Assembly (NCBI GenBank): GCA_913061415.1
Contig: CAJXUD010000020.1
Coordinates: forward strand, 1 to 44,278
Direction: 5' to 3'
DNA length: 44,278 bases
DNA from: an uncultured Oleispira sp.
Lineage (GTDB): Bacteria > Pseudomonadota > Gammaproteobacteria > Pseudomonadales > Oceanobacteraceae
How positions within the stretch are numbered: the stretch's first letter is position 1; the number at the start of each line of letters is the position of its first letter. Shown piece after piece: positions 17,837-26,560 of the stretch. The notes under the pieces were generated by a model. The model did not search any database. It had not been told where the DNA came from and worked only from the letters and a program-made list of their open reading frames with translations. Position numbers and translations under genes: made by a program.

Positions 17837-20311
17837 ATGAGTGCACTAACCCCAGAACAGTTATCCATTGTCCACCATCAACAAGGTCATGCGCGTGTTA
17901 TTGCCGTGGCAGGGGCAGGAAAAACAACCACTCTGGTGCACTTTATACAGCAGCGCTTATTAGCCGGCAGTAATCCTAAGCGCATGTTGGTTTTGATGTA
18001 TAACAAAGCCGCGCAAACTGATTTTCAAATTAAACTACAGCAAGTAGTCAGCCAATCAGAATTTAGAACCCAACTCCCCGATGTAAGAACTTTTCACGCG
18101 CTGGGGTTCAAAATTTACCACCGCTTAATCAGCCAAGGCCATCTGCCTGGTATTCAGCAAGATCTTATTAATGCCGGTGAAATGGACGGTATTGTGTGGC
18201 GATTATTACAACAAGTTGCCGCCAGCCAAGGGTTAGAAGATACTCGCCAAGACATACTTTCCCAGCGTAAAAAATGGGTAGAGCCCGCCGTCGCTTTTAT
18301 CGACTTGGTTAAATCCGATTTACTGAGCGCAGGGGATATGTTCGAAGAATCGGAACTGCCGCAGCAATGCCAAATTTTTATCGAAACCTTTGAGCGTTTT
18401 GAACAATGGCGCAAAGAACATAACCGCATAACCTTTTCCGACATGCTGTACGACCCATGCATGTTATTCAAACAACGCCCTGATATAGCAGAGCAGTTCT
18501 CCGGTCACATGGAATGGATCTTGGTCGATGAATATCAAGACGTAAACGGCATTCAGCAATTCTTATTACAGATTTTACACGGTGCGGGTGGTTATCAGGG
18601 TCATGGCCAAGTCATGGTGATTGGCGATGCTGACCAAACCATTTATGAGTTTCGCGGATCAAAACCCGAATACATAACCAAAGAATTTGAAAAAGCGTTT
18701 AATACTCAAGATGTACACGGCGAAGTAATAACCACCGCGCATACTAGTTATCAACTGCCGCATACGTTTCGCTATGGTCATAAACTTTCTTTATTAGCCA
18801 ATCAGGTCATTGGAGAAAACCAAGATCGCGAAGATGTACTGTGTTTATCGCATCCAACCACGCCCAATACTCGCATTCACTTGCAGCATCATGGCGATTA
18901 CAGCCAGCAAGTATTAACCTTATTAAAAGAGCTGGCTGAAAAGCGCCCATTAGAAGACGTCGCGATTTTAAACAGATTGTGGGGGATCAGTGCGCCAATC
19001 GAATTAGCGTTATTGCAAGAAGACATGCCGTACCAATTAGATCATTCGCAAACCGTGCTTGATCGTTTTGAATTGCAGGTCTTTTGGATCCTATTTGAAA
19101 TAGCCAGTGACAACTTCAAACTGCGTAACCGCCGTGAACGAAAAGCCGCCTGGCTTACGTTATTAACCCAACCGTTCCCGAAAGTGAAACGTGCCTTATT
19201 AGAAGACATGGCCGAAAGTATCAGTCAGCACGATGGCGATTTGAGCCAAGCGTTGTGGGATTCTATTCCAAAAGATATTTCCAAGTGGCAGCGCCAGCAG
19301 CTAGAAGATCGTGGGCAGGTCATCGAAGCGGCTGAAATGGCCTCTATTGGTAAAAATACAGCTGCTCATGTAGCAAAAAGCAAAAGTGGTTTCGGTGAGC
19401 GAGAACTAAAAGCTTGGCAATTGGCCCAGCAATATATTAATGCTACCGACTTTTACGAAGGCATAAAAGATTCGGCATTTTCGGCACAGCAAATCGAAGA
19501 TCGCAGCGAAACCATTAAAGCGTTTGTGCGATTCTTAAAAACCACCAATAGACCTGCTAATCAGATTTATGCCTATTTAAACGAATTAAAAGAACGCCAC
19601 AAGAACAAACAAAGTTCTGGCGTTCGCATCACCTCGATTCACAAAGCAAAAGGTTTAGAGTGGCCTGTGGTTATAATTCCTGCACTGTCTGCACGCTATT
19701 ATCCCTACGAAGCAGAAGGTACTTTTACCACCAAGAGCAGTGAAGAAAGCGAACGCCGTTTATTTTATGTCGCCATGACTCGCGCCAAAGAAGATCTGTA
19801 TTTAATTGCACCACCGACGTGGAATAGTGCAGACAAAAATAAAAAAACACAGGCCGAGCAACAGCAAACCAAAGACTGGCCAAGTAAGTTTTTGCGCGAA
19901 GCCGATTTTGAATTATGCCAGCAAGTGGGTGAATTAATCGAGGTGGGTGAAGTGCTTTCAGAGCCCAAAGAACTCGCTGCGATTCAAGTTAAAAAAAGCC
20001 AAAATTTACTGGCCCGTTACAGTGAAAAGATTCAATTCGAAGTACCTGTAAAGCTCATCTTAAAACGAGAAAAACCAGATTCAACGAAAGGCTTTAAAAG
20101 TACTGGCTCAGGAATATCGCCTGGGAATAAATACGAATTAGAAGATGACGATGCCGAGTACCAAAAAGGACAATGGCTGGTTCATGGCAAACTTGGCAAA
20201 GGCCGAGTTATACGAGATGAAAAGCAATACGTGACGATCTACTTCAGCGCCGATAAAAAAGAACGTAAGCTGGATAAAAAAATCGCGGGGCCTTGGCTAT
20301 CAGAAGACTAG
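17837..20311 (+). CDS. UvrD/Rep-type superfamily 1 DNA helicase
   Basis: This 824-residue SF1A helicase is predicted to translocate 3'-5' on single-stranded DNA. Visible motifs: Walker A VAGAGKTTT (residues 24-32), Walker B VDEYQDVNG, motif III GDADQTIYEFRGS, motif V TSIHKAKGLEWPVV and motif VI YVAMTRAKEDLYL. The C-terminal approximately 45 residues, with GQWLVHGKLGKGRVI and YVTIYF, resemble the Tudor-like tail of UvrD/PcrA that contacts RNA polymerase. It is not the canonical UvrD or Rep by sequence feel, and there is no AddB, RecC or Cas4 partner nearby, so I give no gene symbol. It follows the deaD terminator. The next gene is 31 nt downstream and could be co-transcribed. Confidence 0.87.
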   Translation: MSALTPEQLSIVHHQQGHARVIAVAGAGKTTTLVHFIQQRLLAGSNPKRMLVLMYNKAAQTDFQIKLQQVVSQSEFRTQLPDVRTFHALGFKIYHRLISQGHLPGIQQDLINAGEMDGIVWRLLQQVAASQGLEDTRQDILSQRKKWVEPAVAFIDLVKSDLLSAGDMFEESELPQQCQIFIETFERFEQWRKEHNRITFSDMLYDPCMLFKQRPDIAEQFSGHMEWILVDEYQDVNGIQQFLLQILHGAGGYQGHGQVMVIGDADQTIYEFRGSKPEYITKEFEKAFNTQDVHGEVITTAHTSYQLPHTFRYGHKLSLLANQVIGENQDREDVLCLSHPTTPNTRIHLQHHGDYSQQVLTLLKELAEKRPLEDVAILNRLWGISAPIELALLQEDMPYQLDHSQTVLDRFELQVFWILFEIASDNFKLRNRRERKAAWLTLLTQPFPKVKRALLEDMAESISQHDGDLSQALWDSIPKDISKWQRQQLEDRGQVIEAAEMASIGKNTAAHVAKSKSGFGERELKAWQLAQQYINATDFYEGIKDSAFSAQQIEDRSETIKAFVRFLKTTNRPANQIYAYLNELKERHKNKQSSGVRITSIHKAKGLEWPVVIIPALSARYYPYEAEGTFTTKSSEESERRLFYVAMTRAKEDLYLIAPPTWNSADKNKKTQAEQQQTKDWPSKFLREADFELCQQVGELIEVGEVLSEPKELAAIQVKKSQNLLARYSEKIQFEVPVKLILKREKPDSTKGFKSTGSGISPGNKYELEDDDAEYQKGQWLVHGKLGKGRVIRDEKQYVTIYFSADKKERKLDKKIAGPWLSED

Positions 20312-20342
20312 GTAATTACTGAGTAATAAAAGGGATCGACAT

Positions 20343-21608
20343 ATGAAAAGCCTCTCACGCATTCTCTTTATGCTGCTCGCATTTTTACTCGGTGTAGAAA
20401 TGATTTGGTTTGGCTGTGGGCCTTATCAGCGCCAGCAATTATTAGAAACACTGGGCCGTGATGATCTAGCACGTGACATTCAATTAGATCCTTATTACCC
20501 ATTACTTTCACAGCTATATCAGTTGAGAGTAGAAGATCATCAGCGTGTATTAAACGACCTTCAGCAAGAGTATTCATTAGACCCTAAGCATGATAGTTCA
20601 CTTACTGAGCCTCAGAGCAAAGATTCTGAAATGCGGGCTCCCGGCCAGAATGATTCAGCCGAGCTCAATTGGCAAGCTGCTGGCAGTCGCTACGTGGCAA
20701 AAATGCTGTGTCATAAACCTAAAACTCAACAGCTCGATAATGTCACCGCACAAAAAATTTATAAATGGGTTGATGCAGAAGGGCGTACGCATTTTGGCGA
20801 AAAACTAACGTCAGGCGCAGGCTCTGATGCCGAAACACTTAACGTCGAAGACCTGACCAAGCAATACGCCGCTCTTCAGCAAGAAGTGAAACTGTCTATC
20901 GAGTACCCAAATTGGGCAGGGGATCGCTTTATCGAAAGCGAGATAAAGAAACAAGCTAAAATGGTGCATAAAGTATTAAGTCGATATGTACCTAAAGCGA
21001 ATCAACGTCAGATTAATTTAAAAATTATTTTATTCAAAACGGTTACGGATTTTGAAGATTATCGTGACCAGCAAAAAGAGAACGCACAGTGGGGAGCCTG
21101 TTACAGCTCAGTGAGTAATAGCATCTATTTACCGCGCTATCCTAATATTGAGCAAACCATGTTGGTTGCCCGACATGAAATGACCCACGCCATGCTAGCG
21201 GGAATGCTAGGGCCTATTCCTGTGTGGATGAATGAAGGGTTAGCCGGATATATGGAAAGTTTCAGCTGGCAAATGAATGTTGCAAAAGTACAGCCAAGGG
21301 TGACTGAGTACAGTCAATTAAAGAATGTAAACATGGAGCGCTTAGTTAATACCGAGCATCAAGATTTTAATGGCCGTAATCAGCGATTGAATTATTTGCA
21401 GGCCACTGCCAGTCTGTATTTTCTACTGGATCATCAGGCTGGGCGACAATGGCTTAAACGAAGTTTTGCTTTTTATGGACAAAACCCTTGCCGTAAAGCC
21501 AGTATTGATCAGCTATTCGGTGCCAATTATCCTGGCGGTATTGATGCCGCTAGTCGCAACTTTCAAACTTGGCTGAGTAAAGGCTCATTCTCAAGCCATC
21601 GCTATTAG
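20343..21608 (+). CDS. Membrane-anchored DUF4124 protein with a zinc-metallopeptidase-like domain
   Basis: This 421-residue protein starts with a hydrophobic signal anchor or signal peptide (about residues 5-24), so most of it should lie in the periplasm. At about 137-160 the segment IYKWVDAEGRTHFGE is a DUF4124 module. The C-terminal part carries RHEMTHAMLAG, an HExxH zinc site (H278, E279, H282), followed by NEGLAGYME, where E298 is a plausible third ligand as in gluzincin peptidases. A periplasmic protease acting on the cell envelope is the simplest reading; the substrate is unknown. The linker (about 65-105) is polar. Possible co-transcription with the helicase (31 nt gap) is probably incidental. 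A cysteine follows the hydrophobic stretch, but the lipobox is poor. Confidence 0.75.
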   Translation: MKSLSRILFMLLAFLLGVEMIWFGCGPYQRQQLLETLGRDDLARDIQLDPYYPLLSQLYQLRVEDHQRVLNDLQQEYSLDPKHDSSLTEPQSKDSEMRAPGQNDSAELNWQAAGSRYVAKMLCHKPKTQQLDNVTAQKIYKWVDAEGRTHFGEKLTSGAGSDAETLNVEDLTKQYAALQQEVKLSIEYPNWAGDRFIESEIKKQAKMVHKVLSRYVPKANQRQINLKIILFKTVTDFEDYRDQQKENAQWGACYSSVSNSIYLPRYPNIEQTMLVARHEMTHAMLAGMLGPIPVWMNEGLAGYMESFSWQMNVAKVQPRVTEYSQLKNVNMERLVNTEHQDFNGRNQRLNYLQATASLYFLLDHQAGRQWLKRSFAFYGQNPCRKASIDQLFGANYPGGIDAASRNFQTWLSKGSFSSHRY

Positions 21609-21725
21609 CTAGGCCATTATGAATTTACTCTGTTAATTCCTCCCTTCTAATCGACTCTTTTAATCCAAGGTGAGTTCTCTTACAATAACAGGCTAGATAA
21701 TTCACACATACCAGAGATTCGTCAT

Positions 21726-22208
21726 ATGACTATCGCAGCAAACAAAGTAGCAAGTATTCAATACACCGTATTGGATGAAGAAGGCCAAATCATCGATAGT
21801 TCTGAAGGCGGCGAGCCATTAGTATTTTTGGTAGGCGCACAAAACGTTATCCAAGGTCTTGAAGAAGCATTAATCGGTAAAGCCGTTGGCGATCAGGTTA
21901 AAACCACTGTTGAGCCAGCTAAAGCTTACGGCGAATACAACCCAGAAGGCGTTCAAGAAGTGCCAATGGAAGCTTTCGAAGGCGTAGAGACTGTTGAACC
22001 AGGTATGGCATTCACTGCTGAAACTGAACAAGGTCCAATGAACTTGATCGTGACCGCGGTTGAAGACAACATGGTTACAGTTGATGGCAACCACCCTCTA
22101 GCGGGTAAAGCATTAACGTTTGACGTAACGGTTGAAGCAGTCCGTGATGCAACTGATGAAGAAATGGCTCATGGCCACGTACATGGCGAAGGCGGTCACC
22201 AGCACTAG
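21726..22208 (+). CDS. FKBP-type peptidyl-prolyl isomerase, SlyD-like (second copy)
   Basis: This 160-residue protein has the same layout as the protein at 10660: FKBP core (YTVLDEEGQIID, GAQNVIQGLEEALIGKAVGD), IF chaperone insert (about 70-122), NHPLAGKALTFDV and the tail HGHVHGEGGHQH. The sequence is clearly diverged, and much more acidic in the insert, so this is an old paralogue rather than a recent duplication. It should catalyse prolyl isomerisation and hold unfolded chains, with the histidine tail able to bind metal ions. It is monocistronic and has its own terminator. Ribosome binding site strength is low. Confidence 0.9.
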   Translation: MTIAANKVASIQYTVLDEEGQIIDSSEGGEPLVFLVGAQNVIQGLEEALIGKAVGDQVKTTVEPAKAYGEYNPEGVQEVPMEAFEGVETVEPGMAFTAETEQGPMNLIVTAVEDNMVTVDGNHPLAGKALTFDVTVEAVRDATDEEMAHGHVHGEGGHQH

Positions 22209-22270
22209 GTCGCTGTTATTATTTCTTAGTAATAAAGTGCCTTAAGCTAGACAGTTTAACGCAATGAAGA

Positions 22271-22318
22271 AGCCGCTCAGTATCGTCAGGTTGATGACAC
22301 TGAACGGCTTTTTTTTGC
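22271..22318 (+). terminator. Rho-independent terminator after the second SlyD-like gene
   Basis: AGCCGCTCAGT (22271-22281) pairs with ACTGAACGGCT (22299-22309) apart from one C/A mismatch. The loop contains an additional GTCA/TGAC pairing, and eight T residues follow. Confidence 0.85.
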
Positions 22319-22541
22319 TTGGAGTATATCCAGCAGCCATGGCAGGTATTCGTATAGGCATTAGTTAATTAGCGCAATAGAGAGGTATTTGTCTCATTAA
22401 TCATCTAACAACATGACTAAACTGACAACTGTGTCAGGTTTCTAGTATTTAGCAGGTATTTCTCTTTATAGTAAGCGTATTGTTTACTCTTTAATCACCA
22501 AGGCCATTGTGCAATGATTAATCAGTCTATTTTACGTTCGC
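22319..22541. other. Intergenic region upstream of the membrane GGDEF gene
   Basis: It contains three copies of AGGTATT (22344-22350, 22383-22389, 22454-22460) and a small inverted repeat, CTGACA-N4-TGTCAG (22422-22437). An 11-codon open frame with AAGG upstream (22514-22549) overlaps the TTG start of the next gene. No strong promoter pair is visible. Confidence 0.4.
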
Positions 22542-23747
22542 TTGAGTAATAACGTGCAAGAATTCTTAGATTTAAGATCTTTATCCATTAATAATATCGT
22601 TATGAATGCATCATTTGGTGCCTGCTTACTGATTTATTCAATGTATAACTCTCAATTTAGAGGAATACGGCAGACTGCCTATGCCTTTTTTATGAGCGGT
22701 ATTGCCTTTCTACTAATTGGATTGCGCAATTATATTCCCGACTTTTTATCTATCGTACTGCCCAATACCTTACTGACTTTTAGCATGGCTACGATTCATC
22801 TTGGCTTTATCTATTTCTACCAGCTCGACACACGTTTAATGAGACCGTTTCATGGTGTGATGCTGCTAGCGATGGCTAGCTCAGCCGCATATTTTACCTA
22901 TGTGAATGAAAGTGTGAATGCACGAATCATCGCCATTAGCTTTATTATTGGCTTTCAATGTTTATACATTATGCGCACGTTATTAACGGCTCATAACAAA
23001 GCGAACTTTACGATTGCCATTTCCTATTTGGCTTTTGCAACCTTCTTTATCATGCGAGGGGTTTTAACCTTCACTCAAGACAGTATTGATGATTTTATGA
23101 CTTCGGGCTTGATGCACGCTATATCGATTATTGTGTATGAGTTACTCGTTGCGGTGACCAGTTTTGGTGTGGTTTGGATTGTGAGTTATAAGGTTCAGCG
23201 GGTATTAATAGAGCAAGCCTCCCACGATCCGCTTACTAAGGTTTTGAACCGTAGGGCGTTAGAAAATATTATTAATGTTGAGCATTCGCGTTCTTTGCGA
23301 AGCAATGTGCCAATGTCGGTAATCATGCTCGATATCGATCACTTTAAACGTATTAACGATGTATTTGGACATGGTCGAGGTGATGAAGTACTGGTTGAAG
23401 TCGCCAGTGTATTGACCCAAAATACCCGAAAATATGACAGCATCGCTCGCTTTGGTGGCGAAGAATTTATCATTCTGCTACCTGATACAGCGCTTGATAA
23501 GGCTCAGGTCATCGCAGAAAATTTACGTATAAAAATTGCTGAAAGTGATTTTAATTTCAATCCAGAAGACGGTATTCAAATAACCGCAAGTTTTGGCGCA
23601 ACAGAATGCAATTTACAGAGGGATGGCTGGCTTAAAATACTAGAACGAGCCGATCATGGTCTCTATCAGGCCAAAGCCGCAGGGCGTAATCGGGTGGTTG
23701 TATGCTCTGCAAATAATCAAGATGCAGAACGCCTCATCACGGGTTAA
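22542..23747 (+). CDS. Membrane-bound diguanylate cyclase (7 TM + GGDEF)
   Basis: This 401-residue protein has about seven hydrophobic helices in residues 15-225 and a C-terminal GGDEF domain. The active site reads RFGGEEF (GGEEF at 305-309), a functional variant of GGDEF, and the RxxD inhibitory site RKYD lies five residues before it, so product inhibition is expected. It should make c-di-GMP in response to a membrane or extracellular signal. No EAL domain is attached. The start shown is TTG; no ribosome binding site supports it, and the next in-frame ATG (22602, residue 21) would remove part of the first helix. A short upstream frame ending at 22549 overlaps this start and may couple translation. 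Confidence 0.85.
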   Translation: MSNNVQEFLDLRSLSINNIVMNASFGACLLIYSMYNSQFRGIRQTAYAFFMSGIAFLLIGLRNYIPDFLSIVLPNTLLTFSMATIHLGFIYFYQLDTRLMRPFHGVMLLAMASSAAYFTYVNESVNARIIAISFIIGFQCLYIMRTLLTAHNKANFTIAISYLAFATFFIMRGVLTFTQDSIDDFMTSGLMHAISIIVYELLVAVTSFGVVWIVSYKVQRVLIEQASHDPLTKVLNRRALENIINVEHSRSLRSNVPMSVIMLDIDHFKRINDVFGHGRGDEVLVEVASVLTQNTRKYDSIARFGGEEFIILLPDTALDKAQVIAENLRIKIAESDFNFNPEDGIQITASFGATECNLQRDGWLKILERADHGLYQAKAAGRNRVVVCSANNQDAERLITG

Positions 23748-23783
23748 AATGCTCGCCTACTTCGATTTACCAAGTGATCCTCA

Positions 23784-24752
23784 GTGAATAAACCTGCTTC
23801 CTCGCTACACCCAAGAAACCCACATCAAGGTCGTTACGATTTGAATGCCCTTGTTGAGGTTTGTCCTGAATTAAAATCACACCTTAAATTAAATCCAAAA
23901 GGTGAGCAAACGGTCGATTTTGCTAATGAAAACGCCGTACGATTATTAAATCAAGCGTTACTCGCTCATCACTACCAAGTTGCGCATTGGAATATTCCAG
24001 AAGGTTACCTTTGCCCCCCTATCCCTGGGCGCGCCGACTACATTCATCACGCTGCTGACCTGTTACAAGGAAAGAAGAATAATGCAAAGGTGCTCGATAT
24101 AGGTACGGGCGCTAACTGTATTTACCCGATTATTGGTAGCCGAAGCTACGGCTGGAAGTTTGTGGGTACTGATATTGATCCGGTATCGGTAGCAACGGCA
24201 AAGCTAATCGTAGACTCTAACGCGACGTTAAAAAATAAGATCAAATTGGTTCAGCAAAAAGATAAGCAGTCGATTTTTTCAGGAGTGATTGGGCCGCATG
24301 ATCTATTTGATTTAACACTTTGTAACCCTCCATTTCATGCCTCTTTAGCGGAAGCAAACGCCGGGACAGAGCGTAAGCAGAAAAACCTAAGTAAACATCA
24401 AGAGAAGCACAAAGCGAAAAATAATGATCAAGCCCTGAAGCTGGATCAAGCTAAAGGCCGCAATTTTGGCGGCCAAAAATCGGAGCTTTGGTGTGAGGGT
24501 GGCGAGATAGCCTTTTTAAAGCGCATGATCAGCGAAAGTAAAAACTTTTCAGGGCAGGTTTTGTGGTTTACCAGCCTAGTATCTAAAAGCGATAATATAA
24601 AGCCACTTAAAAAATTGCTTAGCCAAATAGGTGCAAAGCAAGTTAAGGTGATTAACATGAGCCAAGGGCAGAAAGTGAGCCGCTTGATTGCATGGAGCTT
24701 TTTAGCTAATGAGCAACTAGCCGAATGGAATAAACAGCGGTTGAATTCTTAA
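23784..24752 (+). CDS. rlmF: 23S rRNA (adenine1618-N6)-methyltransferase RlmF
   Basis: This 322-residue SAM-dependent methyltransferase is expected to make m6A1618 in 23S rRNA. Diagnostic segments include LHPRNPHQGRYD, LNPKGEQTVDFANENAV, CPPIPGRADYIHH, the SAM loop DIGTGANCIYP, the catalytic NPPF (LCNPPFHAS) and ELWCEGGEIAFLKRMI. The start is GTG. Between the catalytic motif and NFGGQ lies a lysine-rich insert of roughly 15-20 residues (SKHQEKHKAKNNDQALKLDQ region) that E. coli RlmF, as I remember it, lacks. It is 36 nt downstream of the cyclase gene. Confidence 0.93.
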   Translation: MNKPASSLHPRNPHQGRYDLNALVEVCPELKSHLKLNPKGEQTVDFANENAVRLLNQALLAHHYQVAHWNIPEGYLCPPIPGRADYIHHAADLLQGKKNNAKVLDIGTGANCIYPIIGSRSYGWKFVGTDIDPVSVATAKLIVDSNATLKNKIKLVQQKDKQSIFSGVIGPHDLFDLTLCNPPFHASLAEANAGTERKQKNLSKHQEKHKAKNNDQALKLDQAKGRNFGGQKSELWCEGGEIAFLKRMISESKNFSGQVLWFTSLVSKSDNIKPLKKLLSQIGAKQVKVINMSQGQKVSRLIAWSFLANEQLAEWNKQRLNS

Positions 24753-24821
24753 TCGCCGACATTCTAACCGTTGAAGTATGTATAGCGGCTCTAAGGAATA
24801 ACAATAATTAAGGAAACACAC

Positions 24822-25565
24822 ATGAGTCGCATACTGTATCAATTTCCAATCTCACATTACTGTGAAAAAGTTCGTTGGGCGATGGATCATAAAGGCCTTG
24901 AATATAAGCTTAAAAACTTATTACCAGGACTGCATCTTAAAACAACCCGAAAAATGGCTAAGAAAAGCTCAGTACCCATTTTAGTCGATACTAATAAACA
25001 GGGGCTACCTGAGCAAATACAAAACTCGCACATCATTCTTAATTATTTGGATGAAACCTATCCAGAAAAATCATTAACCCCAAAAGACGCTGAGTTGTTA
25101 GAGCAGGCATTGGCGTGGGAAAAATATTGTGATGTCGAAATTGGCGTGCATGTACGTCGTTACTGCTATCACTACTTATTATCCGAACCTAAAGTCGTAA
25201 TTCCTTTATTAGCGCATGGTGGGCCATGGTGGGGAGGACTTTTCTTGAAGTTATCCTTCTCTAAGGTTGAACCTATTATGCGTAAAACCATGGCGATTAA
25301 TGAGGAAGGCGCTAACAAGTCGGAAGGACATATCCAGCAAGCGATTGATAAACTGTATGAGGCTTATCAAAAGAGCGAGTTTTTAGTGGGTAATGAATTT
25401 AGCCGTGCAGATTTAACCGCTGCTTCTTTATTGGCGCCGTTAATTATGCCCACAGGCTATGGTTTAGATTGGCCTGAAAAAATACCTGAGGCCTTGCAAG
25501 TTTTTGTGGATAAAAACGAAGTGAAGCTGGCAAGAATTCGCCAGCTTTATCAGGACCATCGTTAA
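24822..25565 (+). CDS. Glutathione S-transferase family protein
   Basis: This 247-residue protein has a thioredoxin-fold N-terminal GST domain (LYQFPISHYCEKVRWAMDHKGL; residues 1-80, with VPIL and NSHIILNYLDETYP forming the glutathione site) and an all-helical C-terminal domain ending in a typical RADLTAASLLAPL helix. A Tyr/Cys pair at 13-14 (SHYCEK) occupies the usual catalytic position. Substrate is unknown; detoxification is a family-level guess. AAGGAA precedes the start. The end of the gene contains complementary segments that can form alternative hairpins with sequence downstream of the stop codon. Confidence 0.85.
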   Translation: MSRILYQFPISHYCEKVRWAMDHKGLEYKLKNLLPGLHLKTTRKMAKKSSVPILVDTNKQGLPEQIQNSHIILNYLDETYPEKSLTPKDAELLEQALAWEKYCDVEIGVHVRRYCYHYLLSEPKVVIPLLAHGGPWWGGLFLKLSFSKVEPIMRKTMAINEEGANKSEGHIQQAIDKLYEAYQKSEFLVGNEFSRADLTAASLLAPLIMPTGYGLDWPEKIPEALQVFVDKNEVKLARIRQLYQDHR

Positions 25566-25669
25566 TCTCAATTTATGTATGAAGTTAAGCTGGCGAACCT
25601 CTATTTGATTTTGCGTCAGCAGAAGAACGCTGTGGCGTGGAGGGTATTGCATTAGAAAAAACCAATGTT

Positions 25670-26266
25670 TTATTCCATATCCCCACCGCTGTTAATCACA
25701 CTTAACAGCCCTGGACGACTGATTTGTGAATACAGCTTGGCTAACTTATCGAGTGGGTAGCGGAAGTCACTGTGAATCCAACGTTGTAAGACCATCCACG
25801 AAGCTCCGGCTAAATAATCTACGGTAAAGCCTAATGCTTCAGGGTCGTTGATTGGCATAGCGTGATTACGCATGTAAAGCCCCATGACTCGGGTAATATA
25901 ATTACGAAAACTTTTGATCACCAAATGTTCAACATCGGCCGCAATAATTAATTTAGAAAAGTCAGAGTGCTGCTGCCACTGATTAAATAAATGCCAAGCA
26001 ATGATGTCACCTGGGTCAGGTGAAGCAATAATATAGCCTTCTATTTCCTCATAAAAACGATCAAAAACATTATCAATATAATCAACTAATACTTCATCTT
26101 TTGATTTGTAATGGAGGTAAAATGTTTGACGTGCAATTTGGGCTGTTTGAGTAATATCCTGAATTTTAATTTTTTTGTAAGGAGTCTCACCAGTAAGGTC
26201 CACTAGAGATTTAATAATTAACGATTTTGTACGAATAACCCTAGGATCTTCATGTTTTAACGACAT
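25670..26266 (-). CDS. TetR/AcrR family transcriptional regulator (first)
   Basis: This 198-residue regulator has an N-terminal TetR helix-turn-helix: SLVDLTGETPYKKIKIQDIT, AQIARQTFYLHYKSKDEVL (about residues 12-58), followed by a ligand-binding helical domain. The target and ligand are unknown. The nearest upstream frame on the same strand is a possible 32-residue membrane peptide, 67 nt away. The flanking GST gene is convergent and the ybaK gene is divergent. I saw no obvious palindromic operator in the 250 bases upstream. Confidence 0.85.
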   Translation of the reverse strand: MSLKHEDPRVIRTKSLIIKSLVDLTGETPYKKIKIQDITQTAQIARQTFYLHYKSKDEVLVDYIDNVFDRFYEEIEGYIIASPDPGDIIAWHLFNQWQQHSDFSKLIIAADVEHLVIKSFRNYITRVMGLYMRNHAMPINDPEALGFTVDYLAGASWMVLQRWIHSDFRYPLDKLAKLYSQISRPGLLSVINSGGDME

Positions 26267-26333
26267 AAAATAAGTTCTGTAAATTAGTGGGCAGAGGTTT
26301 CGATAGTCACTTGAGGCTACTGCTCTAACGATT

Positions 26334-26432
26334 TTAAATCAACTCAATTACGTTAAATAGAATAACAACCAGAGTTATAGTTAAAGAAACTGACAAAGAG
26401 ACAATTAAAGCAGCCATTTCATGAGCATTCAT
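26334..26432 (-). CDS. Possible 32-residue single-helix membrane peptide
   Basis: ATG at 26432 (complement) opens a frame of 32 codons ending in TAA at 26334. After a short polar start (MNAHEM), residues 7-29 (AALIVSLSVSL, then TITLVVILFNVI) form an uninterrupted hydrophobic stretch of transmembrane length, ending ELI. A weak ribosome binding sequence GGTG precedes the start. It lies between tetR and ybaK, reads toward tetR, and is below the size most gene finders accept. I cannot name a family, and chance is possible in AT-rich DNA. Confidence 0.35.
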   Translation of the reverse strand: MNAHEMAALIVSLSVSLTITLVVILFNVIELI

Positions 26433-26560
26433 CGCACCAAAATATAAACTCTTTCAGTAAAAAAGCTTTGGAATAGAGTACATGAACAATAATATAATTA
26501 CGCTGCTCATAATTATCAGTGCAACCATCTCATCGTAACCGTAAAAATAATCGAGACGAT

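Noticed and set aside
18154-18471. 105-codon minus-strand frame inside the helicase gene
   Set aside because: Antisense to conserved helicase sequence; no start signal.
20343-20430. Lipoprotein signal in the DUF4124 metallopeptidase
   Set aside because: A cysteine follows the hydrophobic stretch, but the residues before it (WFG) do not make a good lipobox.
22318-22541. CRISPR-like array from repeated AGGTATT
   Set aside because: Copies are only seven bases long, irregularly spaced, and no cas genes are present.
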